Below, piece by piece: positions 26,118 through 33,159 of a DNA stretch of 36,637 bases. Made by a program: the position numbers and the translations under genes. Origin of the DNA: Alphaproteobacteria bacterium (GTDB taxonomy: Bacteria; Pseudomonadota; Alphaproteobacteria; Rhodobacterales; Rhodobacteraceae); assembly GCA_016869835.1 (NCBI GenBank), contig VGDH01000014.1, positions 1 through 36,637 on the forward strand, given 5' to 3'. The notes below the pieces were generated by a model. The model did not search any database. It was not told the origin of the DNA and was given only the letters and a program-made list of their open reading frames with translations. Positions within the stretch are counted from its first letter, which is position 1. Every line of letters begins with the position of its first letter.

Positions 26118-26937
26118 GTTCGGTCTCCTTCGGCAGGCTCATCTGTCCATGGGTGCATGTCCGACCTTGCAGGAAAAGAGCAGCACCTTCAATCAATCCG
26201 CGTGCCGCAAAGCCGCGTGCCGTGGCCAAACCGGCATCCAGCGCCCGTTCCACATCGGCAGCGCCAAGCGGACCGACGCCCACCGTCACCAGACGATGAC
26301 CAAGATCGCTTTCTGCCTGCATCTCGGCGGCCGGACGGCGGGTGATGGCCGGATGGCCCGGCAGGTTGACGGCATTGGCGATCATGGTCGCGGCGGCGTC
26401 GGCCATGGCGGCGCTGCGGGCCAAAACTGTGACGGCATCTGCAATGCCAAAGGACCAGGACCGACCGCACCAGCCGGATGTGGCAATGCCGCGGACAGCC
26501 TGGGCCGCGTGAAGCTGCACGCTCCCCCCATGGGTCAAGGCGCAGACAAGATCCGTGCTGGGCGTCAGGTGCAAGGCAATATCCCCACCGTTGTTGACAT
26601 AGGCACGGGCAATGCCCGGCCCCGCCAGATGGGCCAAAACCTCATCGGCCACGGCACCTGCAACCGCCGCCATCGGCGTGATGAAGGCGGGGCGAAAAGG
26701 CTGCACCGCCGCCGCCATCTGGCGCGGCAAATGGCCGGTCACGGCCTGGTGTTCCGCCCGAAGCGCAGGAAGCTCGGCCACCAACTCGGTCAGGACCGTG
26801 TCAAACCGGGCCATCGCACGGGCATAGCCCGCCTTGACCGCTTGCGGCGCGCCCCATGCCTCGCAGATCAGATCAATCGGCCCGTGGTTCAGGTGAAGCC
26901 GCCCATCGCCCAGCCACTGAATCTGCGGGCCCATCAT
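26110..26937 (-). CDS. UPF0280 family protein (ApbE-like superfamily)
   Basis: A 275-aa protein of the UPF0280 family, related to the flavin transferase ApbE. Seen: ITPMAAVAGAVADEV (86-100), NNGGDIAL (115-122) and ATSGWCGRSWSFGIADAVTVLA (152-173). The last resembles the substrate/metal-binding T-S-G motif and downstream Asp-Ala-T of ApbE enzymes. ApbE attaches FMN covalently to target proteins; whether UPF0280 proteins do is unknown. It overlaps the 6-hydroxynicotinate-reductase-like gene by ATGA (26934-26937). A role in maturing a flavoprotein of this cluster is a reasonable hypothesis. There is no signal peptide, so it should be cytoplasmic, unlike classical ApbE. Confidence 0.82.
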   Translation of the reverse strand: MMGPQIQWLGDGRLHLNHGPIDLICEAWGAPQAVKAGYARAMARFDTVLTELVAELPALRAEHQAVTGHLPRQMAAAVQPFRPAFITPMAAVAGAVADEVLAHLAGPGIARAYVNNGGDIALHLTPSTDLVCALTHGGSVQLHAAQAVRGIATSGWCGRSWSFGIADAVTVLARSAAMADAAATMIANAVNLPGHPAITRRPAAEMQAESDLGHRLVTVGVGPLGAADVERALDAGLATARGFAARGLIEGAALFLQGRTCTHGQMSLPKETERA

Positions 26938-28364
26938 TCCGGCCAGCCTTCCAGCCGGGCGGCGGTGGGGTATTCGCCGCCCTCGGCCATGATCTCATTG
27001 AGCGTCTTGATGCTGGCCTCATGGCCGCCCATCGCCACATACGCGTCACGCGGCAAGGTAAACTCCAATGGCGCAACCAGCGCGGGGGTGGGCACATAGC
27101 CGAAAGCGCCTTTCGGCAGGCGGGTGACGTCGACCATGAAGGTGATCCCGCCCCCTGGCCAGACATAGGTTTCCGCCCCGCCCGAGGTCAGCACTGTCTC
27201 GCGGCCCTGTACCGACCGGGTCAGACGCACCGGGTTTTGCGTGACCCCGGCGCGCAACGAGCCCCCCGCACCGCCCATGAACATCACAGTGCAAAGCGAG
27301 GGCTCGCAATTCTCGTCGATAAGGCCGACGGTCGCCCGCAGCGCCTCGGGCAAGGGGCGGGGCTGCGGCCTTAACTCCTCGTCCAACTCGTAATAGGCGA
27401 ATTCCTCGCCGGTGGTGGACACCATCAAAAGCCGCAACCCCGGCCGCGCCCCCTTTTTCGGGTTCCACTCGCCCAGGATCGCCAAGGGATCGGTCAGTTT
27501 CGTGCCGCCCCAGCCCAGCCCCGGCTCGGACACCTTGAAGTAACGCCCGGGGGTAGAGCGGTGGCCTAGGATCTTGATGCCGGTTGGCTGCCAGCCCAAC
27601 ACTTTTCCGGCCTGATGTTCGCTGACTACCCCGGTGATGTGGTCATCGACCACCACCACCTCATCCACCAGGCCCTGCCATTGCACGGCGAACATCCCGA
27701 TGGTGGCCGATCCGCAGCCGACCCGCATCCGCCGTTCTGGCGTGCCGTCAAGAACCGGCGGCTGGCCCGCCTGCACCACGACCATCGACCCGCCGTCGAT
27801 CGCCAGTTCCACAGCCTCGCCACTGCACAGGCTGAGCATGGCCGCACAGGTCAACCGCCCCTCGGCCTTGGACCCGCCTGTCAGGTGATGCACCCCACCC
27901 AAGGACAGCATCTGGCTGCCATATTCGGCGGTGGTGACATGGCCAATAGCCTCGCCACCCGCGCGCACCACCGCGCCTTCGGGGCCAAGGAAGCGGTCGG
28001 TGTCAATCTTCACCTTCACCCCGCAATAGGAAAAGATCGCCTCGGTCACCACGGTGACCATATCCGCCCCGTCCACCCTGGACGACACAATGAACGGCGC
28101 GGGCTTGTAATCGGGATAGGTCGTGCCCGAACCGATGGCGGTGACAAAGGTGTCTTTCGGCATCGGATCGCCGTCCCAGTAGCGGGCGGCAAAGGGCACG
28201 ATGCGGTGACCGGCCTGAACCGCATGGGACAGCATCACGACAGGATCGGTGCGGATGATGCGGCCTGCCTCGTTGGCATAGCGGTCGCAGGCCCCAGTCT
28301 GGCCCGGCGCGATATAGCACATCACCGGGCAGGCATCGCAGCGGATCTTTTCACCGTCGCTCAT
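26934..28364 (-). CDS. 6-hydroxynicotinate reductase-like iron-sulfur protein
   Basis: A 476-aa protein whose N-terminus carries four cysteines, C9-x2-C12-x3-C16-x9-C26 (CDACPVMC...GACDRYAN), a probable [4Fe-4S] site. The rest matches my recollection of 6-hydroxynicotinate reductase (Hnr), the Fe-S flavoenzyme of Eubacterium barkeri that reduces 6-hydroxynicotinate to 1,4,5,6-tetrahydro-6-oxonicotinate. Other visible motifs are a Gly-rich SLGGVHHLTGGSKAEGR (about 155-171) and RRMRVGCGSATIGMF (about 215-229), whose Cys may be a further ligand. It is locked by ATGA overlaps to the molybdenum hydroxylase upstream and to UPF0280 downstream. Substrate identity is not proven: proteobacterial homologues may act on a different hydroxylated N-heterocycle. 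Confidence 0.75.
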   Translation of the reverse strand: MSDGEKIRCDACPVMCYIAPGQTGACDRYANEAGRIIRTDPVVMLSHAVQAGHRIVPFAARYWDGDPMPKDTFVTAIGSGTTYPDYKPAPFIVSSRVDGADMVTVVTEAIFSYCGVKVKIDTDRFLGPEGAVVRAGGEAIGHVTTAEYGSQMLSLGGVHHLTGGSKAEGRLTCAAMLSLCSGEAVELAIDGGSMVVVQAGQPPVLDGTPERRMRVGCGSATIGMFAVQWQGLVDEVVVVDDHITGVVSEHQAGKVLGWQPTGIKILGHRSTPGRYFKVSEPGLGWGGTKLTDPLAILGEWNPKKGARPGLRLLMVSTTGEEFAYYELDEELRPQPRPLPEALRATVGLIDENCEPSLCTVMFMGGAGGSLRAGVTQNPVRLTRSVQGRETVLTSGGAETYVWPGGGITFMVDVTRLPKGAFGYVPTPALVAPLEFTLPRDAYVAMGGHEASIKTLNEIMAEGGEYPTAARLEGWPE

Positions 28365-31051
28365 GGCCCGGCCTTTCGGATGGCGTCCAGAACCCGGTGC
28401 GGCAGGGCTGGAAGCTGCGTGATCTCAGCACCACAGGCATGGCGGATGGCGTTCAGAATGGCCGGCGCCGTGGGGATCAGCACATGCTCGCCTAGCCCTT
28501 TCGCGCCGAAGGGTCCGTTCGGGTCAGGTACTTCGACCAACAGGCTTTCGATGGGCGGCACGTCGCCGATGGTGGGGATCAGGTAGTCATGCAGGTTTTC
28601 GGTGCGGCCTGCGATGTAATCCTCCATCAGCGCCATACCGATGCCTTGGGCGATGCCGCCTTCGATCTGGCCCTCGGCCAAGGTGGGGTTTATCGCGCGG
28701 CCGACGTCATGGGCGGCGGTGATCTTGAGAAGGCGGATGGTGCCAAGGCGGGTATCGACCTCAAGCTCGACCAACTGCGCGCCATAGCCGTAAACGGCAT
28801 AGGGGCTGCCCTGACCGTTTTCGTCCAGCGGCTGGGTCGGCGGGTCGTAGGTTTCCTCGGCGGTCAGCACATGGCCATTCGCATCGCAGGGCAGATCGGT
28901 AAGGGAAATCTCATGGCGCGCGCTGCCATCGGTGATGATGAGACGCGGGCCATTCAGGGCCAGTCCGGCATCCGCTGCCGCATTGACCATGCGCAGGATC
29001 GCAGTCCGAAGCGCTGCCGCCGCCGCTTGGGCCGCGCGCCCGGTGACAAAGGTCTGGCGGCTGGCCGAGGTTTTCCCGGCGTCCGGGGTCAGGAAGGTAT
29101 CTGGCCCGACAAGCGAGAAGGCCGTGATCGGCAGGCCCAACGCCTGGGCGGCGATCTGGCTGATGACGGTGTTCGAGCCCTGCCCGATGTCAGTCGCCCC
29201 CTGATGCAGGATCACGCGGCCGTCACGTGCAAGGGCGATCCGGATGGTCGAGGGGTTTGGCAAGGCGGTGTTGCCGCACCCATACCAGCATGAGGCCACG
29301 CCGACGCCGCGCTTGACCGGCCCATCGCCGCCCGCCTGCGCCAAGGCGCGCGCCCAATGGGGGCGCAGCGCCGTCAGGCAATCGGCGATGCCCACGGCCT
29401 GCATGACCTGCCCGGTGGCCGAGGCCTGCCCATCGCGCAGCGCGTTCAAGATGCGAAACTCCAACCGGTCAATCCCGGCCTTGTCGGCCAGCCGGTCATA
29501 CAGGGTTTCCTGCCAAAGCGCCGCCTGCGGCACGCCAAAGCCGCGAAAGGCCCCTGACACCGGGCCATGGGTATGCACTGCCCGCGCGCGGGCCGAAATG
29601 GCCGGGGTAAAGTAGGGGCCCGAGGCATGGACAGGCACCCGGTTCGCCACGGTCGGCCCCCAACTGGAATAGGCGCCGGTGTTGAAGCGGCCGATGAATT
29701 CAACGCCCATGATGCGCCCGGACGCGTCACAGCCGATGCGGCCTTCCATCTCGGCCGGGTGGCGTTTCGTCGTCGAGGCCATGCTTTCCTGGCGGCTGTA
29801 AACCATCCGGCAGGGCCGCCCGGTTTTCAGCGCCACAAGGCCGATCAGCGGTTGCAACGACACATCCAGTTTCGAGCCGAACCCGCCGCCCGTGGCCGAA
29901 GGCAGGATGCGCACACGATCCGGCGGCAGGCCAAGGATGGTGGCGGTATCGTCGCGGTCCATCACCGGGGCCTGGGTGCAGGCGCGGATGCACAGAACCT
30001 CGCTCTCCATCCAGGCCGCGCCTGCCTCGGGTTCAATATAGGCGTGTTCGACATAGGCGGTCTGGAACCGCCCCTCGACCACATGGGCCGATGCCGCCAG
30101 CGCCGCCACTGCATCGCCCTTTCGCACCTTGCCCTCGATCAGCAGGTTCTGCGGCCGGTTGGGGTGCAACAGCGCAGCCTCGGGTGCCTCGGCCTCGGCC
30201 GGGGTCAACAGCGGCACAAGCGGCGTCCAGCGGATCGGGAAGGCGGACATGTCGGCCTTTGCCCCCGGTTCAAAAGCCACCAGCGCCACACATTCCCCGC
30301 GAAACCGCGCCGGGCTTTGGGCGATGGCGGGTTGGTCGGCAAAGGGCGGGATGACGGAAAAGGCATTGCGGCCCGGCATGTCGGCAGCGGTAAACACTGC
30401 GGCCACGCCGGGGCGGGCGGCAAAGGCGGCCAGATCGCCAAAGGCAAAGGCAGCGTGGGGATGGGGCGAGCGAATGGCCTTCACCACAAGGGCCCCATCC
30501 GGCACGACATCGGCGCCAAAGAGATCGCCCTCGACCTTGGCCGCACCGTCCAGCCGGTCGATCCGCGCCCCGACCGGCGCATCCGGCACAGGTTTTGGCC
30601 CGTCGTAATCGCGCCAGGCATCACAGACGGCGGCAAGGATCTTGCGATAGCCGGTGCAGCGACACAACACGCCGCCCAGCGCCTCTTCGGCCTCGACCTC
30701 GGTCGGGCGGGAGGTCCGGCCCAGAAGCTCTGCCGCCGCCATCAGCATACCAGGCGTGCAGATGCCACATTGCGCCGCCCCATGGCGCAGGAAGGCGGCG
30801 CGCAGGTGCGTCAGAACCGGGGTTTCGGCCTCGACCGTTTCGACGCGGGTTCCGGCGACCTGCGCCACCGGCATCAGACAGGCACAGACCTGGCGGCCAT
30901 TGACCAGAACAGTGCAGGCGCCGCAATCCCCTGCATCGCAGCCCACCTTGGTGCCGCGCTGGCCAAGGTTTTCCCGCAGCGCCTCGCTTAGTCGCAAGGT
31001 CGGCGCGGTGTCTATTTGGACAGGGCGGCCATTGAGCAAGAAAGAAATCAT
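28361..31051 (-). CDS. Molybdenum hydroxylase: fused [2Fe-2S] and molybdopterin-binding subunit (xanthine dehydrogenase family)
   Basis: An 896-aa fusion. Residues 1-155 form the two [2Fe-2S] modules: plant-type cysteines C38, C43, C46, C58 and the second cluster C95, C98, C130, C132. Residues about 165-896 are the molybdopterin-cytosine-dinucleotide domain, with GGGFGSK, FRGFGVPQ and DIGQGSN motifs, and the catalytic Glu855 in GAKGLGEHV. Such enzymes insert water-derived oxygen next to a ring nitrogen or oxidise aldehydes. Single-chain Fe-S/Mo fusions occur in Desulfovibrio aldehyde oxidoreductase, but here an FAD subunit is encoded just upstream with an ATGA overlap. Context favours hydroxylation of an N-heterocycle (nicotinate-dehydrogenase-like). 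No XdhC-type chaperone lies in the window. Confidence 0.88.
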   Translation of the reverse strand: MISFLLNGRPVQIDTAPTLRLSEALRENLGQRGTKVGCDAGDCGACTVLVNGRQVCACLMPVAQVAGTRVETVEAETPVLTHLRAAFLRHGAAQCGICTPGMLMAAAELLGRTSRPTEVEAEEALGGVLCRCTGYRKILAAVCDAWRDYDGPKPVPDAPVGARIDRLDGAAKVEGDLFGADVVPDGALVVKAIRSPHPHAAFAFGDLAAFAARPGVAAVFTAADMPGRNAFSVIPPFADQPAIAQSPARFRGECVALVAFEPGAKADMSAFPIRWTPLVPLLTPAEAEAPEAALLHPNRPQNLLIEGKVRKGDAVAALAASAHVVEGRFQTAYVEHAYIEPEAGAAWMESEVLCIRACTQAPVMDRDDTATILGLPPDRVRILPSATGGGFGSKLDVSLQPLIGLVALKTGRPCRMVYSRQESMASTTKRHPAEMEGRIGCDASGRIMGVEFIGRFNTGAYSSWGPTVANRVPVHASGPYFTPAISARARAVHTHGPVSGAFRGFGVPQAALWQETLYDRLADKAGIDRLEFRILNALRDGQASATGQVMQAVGIADCLTALRPHWARALAQAGGDGPVKRGVGVASCWYGCGNTALPNPSTIRIALARDGRVILHQGATDIGQGSNTVISQIAAQALGLPITAFSLVGPDTFLTPDAGKTSASRQTFVTGRAAQAAAAALRTAILRMVNAAADAGLALNGPRLIITDGSARHEISLTDLPCDANGHVLTAEETYDPPTQPLDENGQGSPYAVYGYGAQLVELEVDTRLGTIRLLKITAAHDVGRAINPTLAEGQIEGGIAQGIGMALMEDYIAGRTENLHDYLIPTIGDVPPIESLLVEVPDPNGPFGAKGLGEHVLIPTAPAILNAIRHACGAEITQLPALPHRVLDAIRKAGP

Positions 31052-31872
31052 GCAAGCCCCCGCAGCAGGCGTTGCACAAGTTCTGCCGCCGCTTCGGCCC
31101 GATACCCGGCTGTCGCGCGGACATCGTCGATGGGATCAAGGGCGGTGGAGATGGTCTCGGCCGTCACTTGGTCGGCCAAGGTGCCGACCGGCGCGCCGAT
31201 CAGCGCGCGCTCCAGCTGGGTCAGGCGACGCGCGACGGGAGAAGCGGCCCCGACCGCAATCGCGGCGTCGGTGACGATGCCCTGCGACACCACAACGCGC
31301 GCCGAGGCCATGGCGATCGAGATCACAAGATAGGCCCGCGCACCCAGTTTCAGGAACGCGCCCCGCCCGGCAAGCGCCGTGGCAGGCACATGCACGGCCA
31401 CAAGGATTTCGCCGGGGGCAAGGGCGGTTTTGCGGGGGCCGAGGATGAACTTGTCCAGCGGCAGGGTGCGCCCGCCGTCCCTGGTGCAAAGCTCCACCTC
31501 GGCATCCAGCGTCAGAAGCGGCGGCACGCCGTCGGCTGCCGGTGAAGCATTGCACAGGTTGCCGCCAATGCTGCCGACGTTCTGTACCTGACGCGCGCCG
31601 ATCTGCCGGGCAGCCTGTTGCAGACCCTGCAGAGCAGGTGGCAGGTCGGCGGCGGCAATCTCGGCCCAGGTGGTGGCCGCGCCGATGCGAAGCCCTTGTT
31701 TCAGGGTAACTCCCTTCAGGGCAGGCAGGGCAGTGATGTCCAGAACCGGCCCGTCCAGCTGGGCGCCCGCACCGGGATAAAGATCTGTCCCCCCGGCCAG
31801 AACCCGCCGCGCGCCGTCTGACAAAAGCGCCAACGCGGTTTCAAGGTCGGCGGGGCGGGCATAGGCGGTCAT
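31048..31872 (-). CDS. FAD-binding subunit of the molybdenum hydroxylase (CoxM/XDH-B type)
   Basis: A 274-aa FAD-binding subunit that passes electrons from the Fe-S centres to NAD+ or another acceptor. The family's flavin-binding segments are present: VLAGGTDLYPG (about 25-35) and NVGSIGGNLCNASPAADGVPPL (about 101-122). The C-terminal CO-dehydrogenase-flavoprotein domain follows from about residue 165. The frame stays open upstream to 32100, but that part runs under the divergent MarR gene, so ATG 31872 is chosen. It is the first gene of the 13-gene minus-strand block and faces the MarR regulator across 114 bases. Confidence 0.9.
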   Translation of the reverse strand: MTAYARPADLETALALLSDGARRVLAGGTDLYPGAGAQLDGPVLDITALPALKGVTLKQGLRIGAATTWAEIAAADLPPALQGLQQAARQIGARQVQNVGSIGGNLCNASPAADGVPPLLTLDAEVELCTRDGGRTLPLDKFILGPRKTALAPGEILVAVHVPATALAGRGAFLKLGARAYLVISIAMASARVVVSQGIVTDAAIAVGAASPVARRLTQLERALIGAPVGTLADQVTAETISTALDPIDDVRATAGYRAEAAAELVQRLLRGLA

Positions 31873-31889
31873 GCGCGATCCGGAATTGT

Positions 31890-31958
31890 TTGCATGCAAG
31901 CAGATTGCGTCCTTGGCCCCCCGGCTGTCAACGCCGCAGATCGCAAGGTTCTTGCAAG
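31890..31958. promoter_or_regulatory. Divergent control region: TTGACA promoter box and two TTGCA palindromes
   Basis: On the minus strand a perfect -35 TTGACA (complement of 31926-31931) is followed after about 18 bases by a weak -10 CAATCT (complement of 31902-31907). Two related palindromes flank it: TTGCATGCAA (31890-31899) just downstream of the -10, and CTTGCAAG (31951-31958) upstream of the -35. Repeated palindromes with a common TTGCA/TGCAA half are what a MarR dimer would need to control both itself and the catabolic block. Boxes and palindromes are seen; the regulator assignment is inferred from adjacency. Confidence 0.45.
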
Positions 31959-31986
31959 GGGCCGGATCGGGGTCTATGCGGGAAGG

Positions 31987-32403
31987 ATGACCCAAAACCC
32001 CTATGTCCTGGATGCGCAGATCGGCTATGTGTTGCGGCGGGTGACGCAGCGGCATTTGGCGCTGTTTTCCGACGCCATCCCCGAGGTCACCACGACGCAA
32101 TTCGCCGTCTTGGCGCGGCTTGCCGAACTGGGGCCGCAGTCGCAGAACGCGCTGGGCCGCGAGACGGCTTTGGACGCTGCCACGATCAAGGGCGTTGTGG
32201 ACCGACTGGCGCGGCAGGGGCTGGTCAGCACCTTTCCCGATCCTGATGATAGGCGACGGCTGACGGTCGATCTGTCCGACACGGGCCGGGCCTTGTTCCT
32301 GCGGCTGGTGCCGACCGCGCTTGACATCTCGGCCCGGACGCTTGGGCCACTGTCACAGGCCGAACAGCGTCAATTGCTGGATTTGCTGGCGCGGTTGGCC
32401 TGA
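31987..32403 (+). CDS. MarR-family transcriptional regulator
   Basis: A 138-aa MarR protein with the helix-turn-helix around 50-80 (QSQNALGRETALDAATIKGVVDRL) and the wing DPDDRRRLTVDLSDTGR at 85-101. ATG 31987 gives the normal family length, although the purine-rich GGAAGG lies directly against it; an in-frame ATG at 31894 would add 31 residues that do not look like MarR and would start inside the palindrome at 31890-31899. It is divergent from the molybdenum-hydroxylase operon and is its most likely repressor, released by the substrate or an intermediate, as in other MarR-controlled aromatic pathways (for example NicR for nicotinate). Its 3' end overlaps the convergent TetR gene by 34 bases. 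Confidence 0.85.
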   Translation: MTQNPYVLDAQIGYVLRRVTQRHLALFSDAIPEVTTTQFAVLARLAELGPQSQNALGRETALDAATIKGVVDRLARQGLVSTFPDPDDRRRLTVDLSDTGRALFLRLVPTALDISARTLGPLSQAEQRQLLDLLARLA

Positions 32404-33020
32404 ATGTGACGGGCGCGAAAGGCCTTTATCTCGGCAGGGCTGGGGGCATGGCCGGTGAAGGTCAGGGCATAGGGGGGGATCCGGTCAAGGCGGGGCAGCA
32501 GGGGCTCATCAACCCGCATCGAGATATAGCCGATCTGGGTCAGATAGACTGTGTGGGCGCGAATATCGGCCTCGGCCTCGGGATAGGAAAAACGCAGGAA
32601 CATTGCCTTGATGGCGGCAATCCGGGTGGCATCGGCGGCGGCCAATGTCTTGGCCAGCGCCGGATCGGTCAGCGCCCAAGTGCGGATGGCGAATTCCAGG
32701 CGGCTGTCGAACAGGTCCTGCATGATCCAGCAGTCGAACAGGTTCAGCACGGACTCGGTGATCGTGGCCGCTGGGGCTTCGGTCTGACGGACGAGATTTT
32801 CGGTGTTACGGCTTTGCCAGCGCACCACCAGCCCATCCAGAAGCGCCTCACGGTCGGCAAAGTGCCAGTAGAAGCTGGTGCGCGACAGGCCAAGACGTTC
32901 GGCCAGCGGCATGACCTTGACCGCCTCGACCCCGCCTTCGACCAAAAGCTGATAGGCGGCATCCAGCCACAGATCGGCCGAACCGCGCCAGCCGCGTTCA
33001 TTGGGTGCAGGGCTATCCAT
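32370..33020 (-). CDS. TetR/AcrR-family transcriptional regulator
   Basis: A 216-aa TetR-type repressor with the N-terminal DNA-binding domain at about 15-65 (AERLGLSRTSFYWHFADREALLDGL is the helix-turn-helix region) and a less conserved ligand-binding domain. ATG 33020 places the HTH at the usual distance; the frame is open to 33161, but that part crosses the promoter region of the divergent flavoenzyme gene. Divergent orientation suggests it controls the flavoenzyme at 33160, with the palindrome at 33082-33097 as likely site. Confidence 0.85.
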   Translation of the reverse strand: MDSPAPNERGWRGSADLWLDAAYQLLVEGGVEAVKVMPLAERLGLSRTSFYWHFADREALLDGLVVRWQSRNTENLVRQTEAPAATITESVLNLFDCWIMQDLFDSRLEFAIRTWALTDPALAKTLAAADATRIAAIKAMFLRFSYPEAEADIRAHTVYLTQIGYISMRVDEPLLPRLDRIPPYALTFTGHAPSPAEIKAFRARHIQANRASKSSN

Positions 33021-33081
33021 GGCAGCGACCCTAGGAAGTTTGCCCCCTTGCCGCAACCCGGCAATCCGCGGTCGCCAAAAC

Positions 33082-33097
33082 TCGACACATATGTCGA
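33082..33097. promoter_or_regulatory. Palindrome in the TetR/flavoenzyme intergenic region
   Basis: TCGACA (33082-33087) and TGTCGA (33092-33097) form an inverted repeat with a 4-base CATA centre, within the 139-base gap between the divergent TetR and flavoenzyme genes. Size and position suit a TetR dimer. A TTGACT box (33106-33111) lies next to it on the plus strand, without a convincing -10. Confidence 0.45.
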
Positions 33098-33159
33098 TTT
33101 TGTGATTGACTTGTGCCCTGCGCTCCATAAGCTTGCCGAAACAAAGGGAGAAAGAGCCC

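Noticed and set aside
31894-31986. Longer MarR start at 31894
   Set aside because: The added 31 residues do not resemble the MarR fold and would begin inside the candidate operator palindrome.
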